Positions 16,589 to 24,679 of a DNA stretch of 64,000 nt are shown piece by piece; the first letter of the stretch is position 1; each line of letters opens with the position of its first letter. A program made the position numbers and the translations under genes. The notes below the pieces were generated by a model. The model worked only from the letters and a program-made list of their open reading frames with translations, did not search any database and was not told the DNA's origin. The stretch comes from DASXAI01 sp963728985. Lineage in GTDB: Bacteria > Actinomycetota > Acidimicrobiia > Acidimicrobiales > Ilumatobacteraceae. The stretch lies in assembly GCA_963728985.1 (NCBI GenBank), contig CAVSME010000006.1, positions 124,001 to 188,000 of the forward strand, written 5' to 3'.

Positions 16589-17023
16589 TCAGGTGCGGCT
16601 CGGGATCACGACGACCGCCCTGCCGGGACAGGTCGGCTCGCCGTTGTGATTGACCACGTCGATGTCGAGAAGCACGCGGTGCTCGCCGTCTTCGGTTGTC
16701 TTGTCGGTCACTCGGCCGACGACGGTCAGCACGTCGTTCTTCTGGTTGATCGCCCGGAATTGGCAGCTGATCTCGCGGATCGTGGCTTCGTCGCCGATCC
16801 AGTCCTGGAGGGCGTTGACGATGTAGGCGTAGCGCAGGTTCCCCATCCCGAACGCGCCTTGCTCGTTGAGCGCGGCCCGGCCGGCCTCATCGTCCATGTG
16901 GATGTACACGAATTCGTCGTTCACTGCCGCGTAGCGGTTCCAGTTCATGAAGTCGGTCTTGCGTGACCACGCTGGCAACTCGTCGCCGATGGTCACGTCC
17001 TCGAAGTACACGTTGTAGGCCAT
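16589..17023 (-). CDS. MaoC-like hotdog dehydratase (C-terminal-type subunit)
   Basis: 144 aa, MAYNVYFEDVTIGDELPAWS, then DFMNWNRYAAVNDEFVYIHM and GNLRYAYIVNALQDWIGDEA. The position of the usual hydratase D-x4-H motif is occupied by NDEFVYIHMD, a recognisable variant. Subunits of this type pair with an FAS1-like MaoC protein to hydrate enoyl-CoA or enoyl-ACP (as in HadAB or ChsH1/H2). It lies 21 bases downstream of exactly such a partner, so a heteromeric hydratase is likely. The substrate is probably an acyl-CoA or a steroid-side-chain enoyl-CoA, which cannot be decided here. Confidence 0.82.
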   Translation of the reverse strand: MAYNVYFEDVTIGDELPAWSRKTDFMNWNRYAAVNDEFVYIHMDDEAGRAALNEQGAFGMGNLRYAYIVNALQDWIGDEATIREISCQFRAINQKNDVLTVVGRVTDKTTEDGEHRVLLDIDVVNHNGEPTCPGRAVVVIPSRT

Positions 17024-17044
17024 GTCCCGTCCTTCGTCGTGGAC

Positions 17045-17563
17045 TCAATAGCGGATCGCGGTGGCGACCCGGACCTTCACCAGCGCGTCGTCCTGGTTGC
17101 GCCATTCGGTCTCGCTGAAGCTGAACAGCGTGAGGCCCAGCCGTGTCTCGCGCTCGTCCCAGTCCCGCAGGCGGCTACGGGACGTGATGACGTCGCCGGG
17201 TCGCATCGGCACGCCGTAGGTGTCGACCTGGCCGCCGTTCATTCCCCGGCGGCCCTTGTTGGAGCGCGGCTTGTCGGCCTTCGTCCGCTGCTGCTCGGTC
17301 TGCTCCGGGCGGGCCTTGATGATGGGCCAGGCGAAGGGATTGAAATCGGCCGGGGCGATGATCGTGCCCCACCTCGTGGTCGCGGCGTAGTCCACGTCCC
17401 AGTAGATCCGCGGTGGCGTCTCCGGCCAGTACACGGCGATGGCCCACTTGCGGATGTCGGATTCGCTCACCGGCGGGGACAGGCGCGCCGAGCCCCAGAG
17501 CCCCTTGCGCTCCAACATCTCGGGGGTGACGAGGGTCTGGTCTTCGGGTTCGGTCGTGGTCAC
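17045..17563 (-). CDS. FAS1-like / MaoC N-terminal-type dehydratase subunit
   Basis: 172 aa from a GTG at 17563 with GAAGGGGGA upstream. PEMLERKGLWGSARLSPPVS, IRKWAIAVYWPETPPRIYWD and APADFNPFAWPII fit the N-terminal MaoC dehydratase domain; YGVPMRPGDVITSRSRLRDW is the usual second signature. It lacks the catalytic His/Asp pair, as is normal for this partner subunit, and it precedes the MaoC gene in an operon. Together they should form the working hydratase. Confidence 0.82.
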   Translation of the reverse strand: MTTTEPEDQTLVTPEMLERKGLWGSARLSPPVSESDIRKWAIAVYWPETPPRIYWDVDYAATTRWGTIIAPADFNPFAWPIIKARPEQTEQQRTKADKPRSNKGRRGMNGGQVDTYGVPMRPGDVITSRSRLRDWDERETRLGLTLFSFSETEWRNQDDALVKVRVATAIRY

Positions 17564-17769
17564 GGGTCCCCCTTCACGAACTGTCGACGGCGAGCGGACC
17601 GGCTCATTCCAGCATCCCGAGGCCGGGCACCGCCCATCGAGCGCGGCGCGCCGTCGCCAGAGCCAGCCACCCGGGGGTGCCATCACCTGGACAACCGAGT
17701 AGAAAGCAGCCATCGCGCTCGGTGCGATCGGGACTGCGATCCGCGGATTCGATGATGACGGAGTATCCG

Positions 17770-18213
17770 ATGCCCAGCCGCAAGAAGCATGCCGTCAGGA
17801 CGTCCGATTCGGAACCCAAGCTGCTCGCTGGTGGGAACCCGCAGATCCCGAAGGGAGAGGGCGACCAGCCGGTGCAGGCCTACATCGCCGCCATGCCCGG
17901 TTGGAAGCGTGCGGTCGGTGAGTGGCTGGACGAGCTCATCGTGCGTGCGGTTCCCGGTGTGCACAAGGCCGTGAAGTGGAACCAGCCCTTCTACGGCCAC
18001 GAAGCCGAGGGTTGGTTCCTCGCCTTCCGCTGCTACACCGCGTACGTCCAGCTCCAGTTCTTCCGCGGGGCCTCACTCGACCCCGTGCCGCCCAAGGCGT
18101 CGAAGCACGACGAGGTGCGTTACCTCGACATCCACGAAGACGAGGACGTCAACGAGGATCAGCTCCTCTCTTGGATCGAACAGGCGAGCACGCTGCCAGG
18201 CGAGAAGTTGTGA
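17770..18213 (+). CDS. DUF1801 protein (YdhG-like)
   Basis: 147 aa from ATG 17770. The DUF1801 core is clear: VQAYIAAMPGWKRAVGEWLD, VPGVHKAVKWNQPFYG, GWFLAFRCYTAYVQLQFFRG and a C-terminal helix (NEDQLLSWIEQAS). The fold is SufE-like/iron-chaperone-like and is found in many small stress proteins; the biochemical role is not established. The first frame codons upstream of 17770 are not family-like, so I used this start. Confidence 0.85.
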   Translation: MPSRKKHAVRTSDSEPKLLAGGNPQIPKGEGDQPVQAYIAAMPGWKRAVGEWLDELIVRAVPGVHKAVKWNQPFYGHEAEGWFLAFRCYTAYVQLQFFRGASLDPVPPKASKHDEVRYLDIHEDEDVNEDQLLSWIEQASTLPGEKL

Positions 18214-18317
18214 GCGGGGCACGTGTCAGCGCCTCGCGGCTGCTCGTGTCCCCTCGTGTGGGCCGGGTGCACTAGACCAACTGCCGTCGGGGCGACGCGA
18301 CTGGGGGAGGTACGTGG

Positions 18318-20732
18318 ATGCTGTCGTCGTATCGGGTGATCGACTGCACCGATGAGCGGGGCCAGCTCGCCGGGTTCATGCTCGCTCAACTTGGCGCTGA
18401 CGTGCTGCTGGTCGAACCGCCCGGAGGGTCGTCGGCGCGTTGGTGCCCGCCGTTCGCCGGAGATCGGCCTGGTCCCGACACGAGCCTGTGGCACTGGGCG
18501 TACAACCGTGGCAAGCGCTCGGTGGTCACGGACCTCACGACGGCGGCCGGTCGATCGCAGCTCGACGATCTCGTGGCGGACGGCGACGTCCTGCTCTGGA
18601 CCGGCCGACCGAACGAGATGCCGTTCAACTATGACGATCTCGCCGCGATCAACCCAGGCCTGGTCGTCGTGGCGCTCACACCGTTCGGACTCGACGGACC
18701 CAAGGCGAACTGGGCGGCGTCCGACCTCGTCGTGAGCGCGGCCGGTTGCGCGGCGGCGCTCATCGGCGATGCCGACCGCGCCCCGCTGCGGTGGGGTTCC
18801 CCTCAGGCGTTCCTGCACGGAGCGGCCGATATGGCCGTGGGGTCGTTGATCGCTTTGGCGGAGCGCAGACGGTCCGGGCGCGGTCAACTCGTCGACGTCT
18901 CGGCCCAGGTGTCCTGCTCCCAATCCTCGTTCAGCTACGCGCTCAATCAGGCCTGGAGCACGCCGACCATGCGACGCTGCGGCGACGGAGTGGACTACGG
19001 CAACATCAAACTGCAGTGGACGTACCCCGCAGCTGACGGGGCCGTGAGCATCACCTTCTCCTTCGGTGAGGCCTTGGCCCATTTCACCAAGAACCTCTTC
19101 TGGTGGATCTGGGAGGAAGGTGGTTGCGACGAGGCGACCCGTGACACACCGTGGATCGAGTTGAACCATGGTCTGGCGACCGGGGCCGTGACCTCATCGG
19201 AAATCGATCGGTTGTGTGCGGTGATCGCCGCGTTCACCGCCACCCGCACGCAGGCGTATCTCGCGGCGGAGGCGACCCGACGGCGCGTGATGTTGGCGCC
19301 GATCTCGAACACCGTCGAGGTGATGGGCAACGACCATCTGGCCGCGCGTCACTTCTGGGACGTCCTCCAGCAACCAGGCTCCGACGCGGAGTTCCGTCAT
19401 CCCGGACGCTTCGTCGTCGCGTCAGGCGCGCCGCTGCGGACGTTGGGACCGGCACCACGTCTCGGAGACAGTCACGGCGCGGGATCCTCGCCCTCCCATA
19501 CCGATGTCGCCTTCGGCCAGAGCGACGCGAGCGGACGTCCTGCGCTCGGCGACCTGCGCGTGCTCGACATGACGTGGTCGGTCGCCGGACCCAATGTTGG
19601 CCGTGTCCTCGCCGACTTCGGCGCCACCGTCGTGCACGTCGAAACCCGCACCCATCCCGACGTGGCCCGCACCGCGGGACCGTTCCATCCCGACAGCAAC
19701 GACTTCCCGCTCGAAGGAAGCGGTCTGTGGGCGAACTGCAACGCCGGGAAGCTCGGGATCGAGCTGGATCTCTCGGACCCGGCCGCGCACGAGGTCGTCT
19801 GGCGGCTCGTGCGGTGGGCGGACGTTCTCATCGAGAGCTTCTCGGCCGGCGTCTTCGCTCGCATGGGCTTCGGATACGAGAAGATCCGTGAGGCGAATCC
19901 ACGCATCGTCATGCTGTCGAGCTGCCTGCAGGGCCAGACTGGTTCGCTCGCCATTCAGGGCCTCGGCAACCTCACCAGCGCGCTGTTCGGGTTCACGAGC
20001 ACCACGGGTTGGCCTGATCGAGCTCCGAGCGGACCGTTCAGCGCCTACACGGACACCGTGTCGCCGCGTTTCGGCCTGGCCGCGCTGTTGAGCGCGCTCG
20101 AGCACAGGGAACGAACCGGTGTGGGCCAGTATCTCGACCTCTCGCAAGCCGAGTGCTCGATGCACCTGCAAGCCACGGCGTTGCTCGATGCCGAGGTGAA
20201 CGGGCGGCCGTTCGCACTGCGGGGGAATCGTGACGCCGTGATGGCCCCGCACGGCACGTTCCCAGCGGCGGGTACCGATGCGTGGATCGCGATCGCGTGC
20301 GCGTCCGACGACGACTGGTGGGCGCTCGCTTCGTGGCTCGAGCGGCCCGACCTCGCTCGGCTCACGTTGAGCGAGCGCCACGAGCGCCACGACGAACTCG
20401 ACGAGATCATCACTGCCCGCACCGGAACCTGTGACGCTTCGGCGCTGCAGGACGAGCTGCAGGCTCTCGGCGTCCCGGCCCACCAGGTGCAGAACAGTCC
20501 GGAATGCCTGGCCGATCCCCAGCTCGCTCACCGCGGCCACTACGTGTGGGTCATGCATCCACTGCTCGGACCCGTCCTGGTCGAAGGTCCGCGTTTCGTG
20601 CTGTCGCGCACACCCGGTCAGGTACGCGGCCCTGGTCCGGTCTACGGTCAGCACATCGAGGAAGTACTTGCGCTGCTCGGCGAACGCCGTCCGGCAGCCG
20701 ATGTCGCTGACACTCAGATGGTCGAGCCGTAG
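18318..20732 (+). CDS. tandem-fused CaiB/BaiF (class III) CoA-transferase
   Basis: 804 aa, two complete CoA-transferase III domains in one chain with GGGGGAGG before ATG 18318. Domain 1 (1-about 380): SYRVIDCTDERGQLAGFMLA, HGAADMAVGSLIAL. Domain 2 (about 410-804): LGDLRVLDMTWSVAGPNVGR, FSAYTDTVSPRFGLAALLSA (the Asp after YT is the expected nucleophile), EVNGRPFALRGNRD and VQNSPECLADPQLAHRGHY. These enzymes move CoA between carboxylic acids. The first domain lacks a clear YTD-type nucleophile and may be structural, giving a built-in interlocked pair. Steroid- or carnitine-type substrates are typical of actinobacterial fused forms. Confidence 0.9.
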   Translation: MLSSYRVIDCTDERGQLAGFMLAQLGADVLLVEPPGGSSARWCPPFAGDRPGPDTSLWHWAYNRGKRSVVTDLTTAAGRSQLDDLVADGDVLLWTGRPNEMPFNYDDLAAINPGLVVVALTPFGLDGPKANWAASDLVVSAAGCAAALIGDADRAPLRWGSPQAFLHGAADMAVGSLIALAERRRSGRGQLVDVSAQVSCSQSSFSYALNQAWSTPTMRRCGDGVDYGNIKLQWTYPAADGAVSITFSFGEALAHFTKNLFWWIWEEGGCDEATRDTPWIELNHGLATGAVTSSEIDRLCAVIAAFTATRTQAYLAAEATRRRVMLAPISNTVEVMGNDHLAARHFWDVLQQPGSDAEFRHPGRFVVASGAPLRTLGPAPRLGDSHGAGSSPSHTDVAFGQSDASGRPALGDLRVLDMTWSVAGPNVGRVLADFGATVVHVETRTHPDVARTAGPFHPDSNDFPLEGSGLWANCNAGKLGIELDLSDPAAHEVVWRLVRWADVLIESFSAGVFARMGFGYEKIREANPRIVMLSSCLQGQTGSLAIQGLGNLTSALFGFTSTTGWPDRAPSGPFSAYTDTVSPRFGLAALLSALEHRERTGVGQYLDLSQAECSMHLQATALLDAEVNGRPFALRGNRDAVMAPHGTFPAAGTDAWIAIACASDDDWWALASWLERPDLARLTLSERHERHDELDEIITARTGTCDASALQDELQALGVPAHQVQNSPECLADPQLAHRGHYVWVMHPLLGPVLVEGPRFVLSRTPGQVRGPGPVYGQHIEEVLALLGERRPAADVADTQMVEP

Positions 20733-20771
20733 CGGGCCGATGTAACGCGCCGTGGGGCGGCGGAGACTCGG

Positions 20772-21524
20772 ATGGGCATGGATGGTTCGCCGCCCGCTGG
20801 GCGCCGCGTCTGGTGGAGACCGACTTGGTACGAGCTCGTGCCCGAGCTGGTCCTGGTGGCTGGGCTGACGTGGTTCCTCATCGACGAGACCGGCGCCGCG
20901 ACGAGTGCCTTCAAGAGCGGGCGCGCGGTCATGCTGATGGCGGCGGCGGTAGTGGTGTGGCTGGCGGCACGCGTCCTGCTGGCCCGGTTCGTCCCGTGGA
21001 GCGGGGTCCGCATGGCCGTGTTCGGGGTGGCCGCCGCAGGGGCGCTGACCATCGTGGTGCTGCCGGCGTACGACGACAAGCGGGTGGTGGAGGCGTTCCC
21101 GTTGACCGTGGCGCCTGCTGTCACGCCCGCGTCGACCGCGGTCGCGGTGGCATCGACCGTCCCAGCGACGCTGCCGGCGACCACGGTCGCCCCCGAGCCG
21201 CTACTCCTACGCACGGGCCCGTTCATGGGCATCGACCATCGTGCCGCCGGCACGGTGTCGATCTACCGCGCCAGCGACGGGCATCACGTCGTCGGGCTCG
21301 AGGACTTCGACATCCAGCCGGGGCCCGACTACGACGTCTATGTCGTTCCCGGCTCAGGTCAACGGGGCCAGAGCGGCGGTGTCCGCCTCGACGACCTGCG
21401 GGGCAACCAGGGCACGCAGTACTACGACGTACCTGCCGAGGCGGACCTCGCCAGCGGCGACTGGACGGTCCTCGTCTGGTGCCAGACGTTCGGCGTACCC
21501 GTCGCCAACTCCACGCCGGTCTGA
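20772..21524 (+). CDS. membrane-anchored DM13-domain protein
   Basis: 250 aa. Two hydrophobic helices (about 26-45 and 52-100, including MLMAAAVVVWLAARVLL and VFGVAAAGALTIVVL) anchor it. A Thr/Ala/Pro-rich linker (about 110-145) leads to a DM13 domain: GIDHRAAGTVSIYRASDGHH, LEDFDIQPGPDYDVYVVPG and WTVLVWCQTFGVPVANSTPV. The conserved DM13 Cys is present (WCQTFG). DM13 domains are thought to bind cofactor or take part in electron transfer on the outer side. It stands alone, convergent with the TetR gene. Confidence 0.85.
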   Translation: MGMDGSPPAGRRVWWRPTWYELVPELVLVAGLTWFLIDETGAATSAFKSGRAVMLMAAAVVVWLAARVLLARFVPWSGVRMAVFGVAAAGALTIVVLPAYDDKRVVEAFPLTVAPAVTPASTAVAVASTVPATLPATTVAPEPLLLRTGPFMGIDHRAAGTVSIYRASDGHHVVGLEDFDIQPGPDYDVYVVPGSGQRGQSGGVRLDDLRGNQGTQYYDVPAEADLASGDWTVLVWCQTFGVPVANSTPV

Positions 21525-21546
21525 GCAGAGAGCTCGCTCCGCACCA

Positions 21547-22155
21547 CTACCGATCGAGCAGGGCGTGGAGAATCGGTCCGACGCGCTCGGGAGCGGGCGG
21601 GTCGCCGGTGATGGCGGGGGTGTGGACGAAGCTCTCGGTGAGGCGGACGACGGCGAAAGCCAGGTCGGCGGATGGGATGTCCAGGTGGAGGTGGCCAGCA
21701 GCCCGGTCGTCGTCGAGGACAGCGACGACGCGGGCGATGAGCCGCCTCTGGAACGGGCTGACATCTCGCGTCGTGAGGCGGGTGAGCAGCTCGAGCTCGT
21801 CGGCTTGCATGTGACGGACCCCTCGGTTGGTGACGACCCGGACGGCCAGGCGGGCCATGAGGTCGGGGACGCGTCCGCCGCGCTCGTGCTCGGTGTCGAG
21901 GGCGGCCAGCTCGCGATCGATGGCCTGCTCGGTGAGGGACCACATCACCTCGGTGAGCAGCTCCTCGCGGGTGCCGACCCAGCGGTGGAGAGTGATGCGG
22001 GAGATGCCGATCTCGGCGGCGAGCGCTTGGATCTCGATGCGGCGGCCGGCGTTGAACCAGGAAACGGCCAGGCGAAACGCATCGTGGGGTGTCGGCCGGG
22101 GATCGACCGGTTGGGCGCGAAGGCGACGCCGCAACGGCGTGTCGGCCGCGGTCAT
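21547..22155 (-). CDS. TetR regulator, QsdR-like
   Basis: 202 aa. The N-terminal helix-turn-helix is FNAGRRIEIQALAAEIGISR then ITLHRWVGTREELLTEVMW, the form found in QsdR-type TetR proteins (FxAGxRIxMxxLA, TLYRWVG). The C terminus (FAVVRLTESFVHTPAITGDP) is the QsdR-family ligand domain. Its ATG overlaps the stop of the upstream peroxiredoxin-like gene (ATGA at 22152-22155), so the two are translated together, and it most likely controls that operon through the palindromes at 23288-23338. Confidence 0.85.
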   Translation of the reverse strand: MTAADTPLRRRLRAQPVDPRPTPHDAFRLAVSWFNAGRRIEIQALAAEIGISRITLHRWVGTREELLTEVMWSLTEQAIDRELAALDTEHERGGRVPDLMARLAVRVVTNRGVRHMQADELELLTRLTTRDVSPFQRRLIARVVAVLDDDRAAGHLHLDIPSADLAFAVVRLTESFVHTPAITGDPPAPERVGPILHALLDR

Positions 22156-23279
22156 GGCCGACCGTCTTCGGGCGAGAGCCGTTGCACGTAGGTCTTGATC
22201 CCGTCGGGCTCGATCAGCGTCGCCAGTGGGACGGTGAGGCGGGTGCTGACGGACTGGGCGAGCATGCAGGTGTCCTCGTCACACGCCTGATAGTCGAGGC
22301 GGATGTCGACGGCGGCCTCGGCGCGTTCGAGTCCGTGGCCGAGACGAACGATCTGTGACGTTGCCGTAACCGGCACCGTGACGACGAGGTCGCCTTCCCA
22401 GACGGGCACGGTGCCGCCGATCAGCGCCGTGTCCAGCACGGTCGGGATCGGCCAGCGCGCCGCTCCGGCTCGGATGCCGGTTCCCTCGACGGTGAGGTGG
22501 GCAGGGGTGAACGGCGCAGGGGCGCCGTCGGCGTAGAGGTGGAACCCGTCGGCAACCCGGATACGGCAGACCAACGTGCTCAGCACCTCCAGGCGCAGCA
22601 TCTCGTCCAGCAGGTAGGCATCGAGCGTCAGCGTCGGACCGTCGACGCGGTGGCGCACCCCAACGGTGTCGGCGTCGGGCACCGTTCCGGTCACTTGGTG
22701 GACGAGCATCCTGCCGGAGGCCCGCCGGGCGTGATGCTGGTGGAAGTCCTTCTGGATGATCACGCCGCTGGCGTCGGTGATGTAGGTACCGGGGTAGGGG
22801 ATGCCGTACCAGTGCATCTCCTTGCCCTCTCCCGGCTGGATCAGTGTGTTGAGGATGCCGTAGCGCCGGATCACGGTCGAGTCCTCATCGGAGAGGAGGG
22901 GATAGGTGATGTGGTGCCGCTCGGCGAAGGCGGTCAGCCGCTCGACGGAGTCGTTGCTCACCGCGTACGGCTGGTAGCCGGCGGCCCGGAGCTCGGGGAG
23001 GACGTGTTGCAGCTCGACCAGCTGCGTCATGCACGGCGGTCACCAGTAGGCGGATCGGTGGAACACGACGATGGCGCCGTTATCGCCCCGACTGGCGTGG
23101 ACGTCGACGAGCCGGCCTCGCTGATCGGGTAGCTCGATGTCGGGTAGGCGGACGCCGACGTCAGGACCGGTGGGGAAGTCGGCGGCGGGCTCACGACGCG
23201 CCGCCCGACTCGTGGGCATCGGGCTGTAGAAGCCGAACTCGTCGTAGTACTCGTGATCGTCGGCATGGTCGCGCGCCAT
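22152..23279 (-). CDS. selenocysteine-containing peroxiredoxin-like / DsbD-alpha fusion (candidate selenoprotein)
   Basis: Read through one in-frame UGA (23042-23040), this encodes 375 aa with Sec at residue 80. Residues 45-79 give the redoxin start (VRLPDIELPDQRGRLVDV, GAIVVFHRSAYW). Then U80-P-P-C83, and the fold continues as MTQLVELQHVLPELRAAGYQ, AVSNDSVERLTAFAERHHIT, YPLLSDEDSTVIRRYGI. Relatives have Cys-x-x-Cys at this point (YRSADWCPYC in AhpC/TSA-type proteins), so UGA sits exactly on the first active Cys. Residues from about 225 form a DsbD N-terminal-like domain with C333DEDTC338. Such a chain could pass electrons between a thiol domain and a UxxC peroxidase. It is followed by a TetR gene in ATGA overlap. 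Confidence 0.82.
23009..23042 (-). promoter_or_regulatory. UGA codon with putative bacterial SECIS hairpin
   Basis: On the minus strand the UGA is followed 14 bases later by GCAGCU-GGUCG-AGCUGC: a perfect 6-bp stem with a five-base loop. The loop bases are 21-25 nt after the UGA, inside the 16-37 nt window described for bacterial SECIS elements, and the loop contains GGUC, the same core as I recall for the E. coli fdhF element. The stem is coding (residues AQLVEL), so its conservation must also satisfy the protein. Confidence 0.75.
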
Positions 23280-23287
23280 CGGTCAGC

Positions 23288-23338
23288 CTTCTGTTACAGG
23301 GACTACCTCATGTAACATCATGCCACAGATAACAGAAG
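23288..23338. promoter_or_regulatory. palindromic operator upstream of the selenoprotein-TetR operon
   Basis: Outer perfect 9-bp inverted repeat CTTCTGTTA (23288-23296) / TAACAGAAG (23330-23338) and an inner 7-bp one TGTTACA (23292-23298) / TGTAACA (23311-23317). The half-site TGTTA(C/T) thus occurs three times. This AT-rich island, in a GC-rich region, sits 9 bases before the operon's start codon and is the likely TetR-binding and promoter region. Confidence 0.65.
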
Positions 23339-23413
23339 ATGTTGCACCCGGGTGGGACCATCGAGCTGCCCGGGTGCATGTGCCTCCGGTTGGGTGCGAA
23401 AGAGCGGGCCTGT

Positions 23414-24640
23414 TCAGACGCTCGTCAACGCGTCCCACGCCGCATCGGAGTACGCATCCTCGGGCAAGACCCAGGCTCCGAGCAGCGCCGTGGTGAGGGG
23501 CGAGGCGGCTGGGTCCGACAGGAACAGTTCGAACAGCCGGCCCCGCCGCTCGCGAGCCTCGGGCCCGAAGTCGTTGAGGAGGTTGATGCCTGCGCAGGCG
23601 AAGCGGAGCCGGCGCATCCGCTCCTTGCGCTCCTCGGCGTACCCGCCGAACGCGGCCGGCGACCAATCTCCGGTGGCGGTCATGACCTCGGTGACGAGAT
23701 GAACGTCGCGGAACGTCACCGACAAGCCCTGGCCGATGATCGGATCGCTCCAACCGGCAGCGTCGCCGACGAGCACGACGCCGTCGACGGCGACGGTGTC
23801 GGTCCAGGTGTCGTTCATCGGGCAACCGGCGAGCGGCCCGATCGGGGTCGCGTCGGCCAAGGCGCCGGGCACAGGCAGGCACGGCACACGGAACGCGTCG
23901 AGGAATCGCTGCTCGCGTCCCTGACCGGTGAAGCGGTGCACATCTTTGACGTCCCACGCGCCGTACAGCCGAACCTGGCCCCCGGCCTGAGGGAACACGA
24001 GGAAGTTGAAGTCGCCGAAGACACCGTCGGCCTGCTGGTCAGCCGGCCAGTCGCTCACGCCGTCGACCAGGATCCCGGCCAGCATCAGCTTGGGTTCGGT
24101 GGAGTCGAGATCGATGCCGAGCGACTTGCGCACACCCGACTCGCGGCCGTCAGCGGCGATCACCAAGCGGCACGACACCTCCTGCGGACCGTCGTGCTGG
24201 AAGGACACCGACGGCGAGCCCCCCGGCGTCACCTGAACAGCGTCAACCCCACGGCGCACCGACGCGCCGGCCGCCGCGGCGCAGTCAAGCATTGCCTCCT
24301 GGAACTCCGGATGGTGCAGGGCCAGGCAGCCACCAGTCGGCACCATCGCGCTCAAGTCGAACACATTCTGCTCGGCCAGTTCGGGCGGGAAGACCTCGTC
24401 ATAGGGGATGTGGCGGGAGATCACATTCGCGCGGGGGACGGAGTCGGCGACGGCTCGCAGATCGAGGGCGTCGAGTTCGAGCCGACCCCATGGCGCGAGC
24501 CATTCGCCCCGCACCCGGTCCCGGAACACCGGTTCGCGCTCGAGCACCAGCACATCCACACCGGCACGCGCCAACACCGCTGCGGCTGCCGCCCCGCCCA
24601 GTCCCCCTCCGACGACAACGACATCGAAAGACCCGCTCAT
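23414..24640 (-). CDS. FAD-dependent monooxygenase / geranylgeranyl-reductase-like flavoprotein
   Basis: 408 aa. DVVVVGGGLGGAAAAAVLAR (dinucleotide-binding GxGxxG), the RGEWLAPWG motif, a DG-type region (VIAADGRESGVRKSLG) and the GD motif LVGDAAGWSDPIIGQG mark the PHBH-fold flavoprotein group. Members hydroxylate aromatic substrates or reduce isoprenoid chains using NAD(P)H. A deleted copy of this very gene is found at 32081-32250, so it has been duplicated locally. Same strand as the neighbouring redox genes. Confidence 0.85.
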   Translation of the reverse strand: MSGSFDVVVVGGGLGGAAAAAVLARAGVDVLVLEREPVFRDRVRGEWLAPWGRLELDALDLRAVADSVPRANVISRHIPYDEVFPPELAEQNVFDLSAMVPTGGCLALHHPEFQEAMLDCAAAAGASVRRGVDAVQVTPGGSPSVSFQHDGPQEVSCRLVIAADGRESGVRKSLGIDLDSTEPKLMLAGILVDGVSDWPADQQADGVFGDFNFLVFPQAGGQVRLYGAWDVKDVHRFTGQGREQRFLDAFRVPCLPVPGALADATPIGPLAGCPMNDTWTDTVAVDGVVLVGDAAGWSDPIIGQGLSVTFRDVHLVTEVMTATGDWSPAAFGGYAEERKERMRRLRFACAGINLLNDFGPEARERRGRLFELFLSDPAASPLTTALLGAWVLPEDAYSDAAWDALTSV

Positions 24641-24679
24641 CGCGTACCCCCCCAGGCCACGTCGAGGCGCGGAAACATA

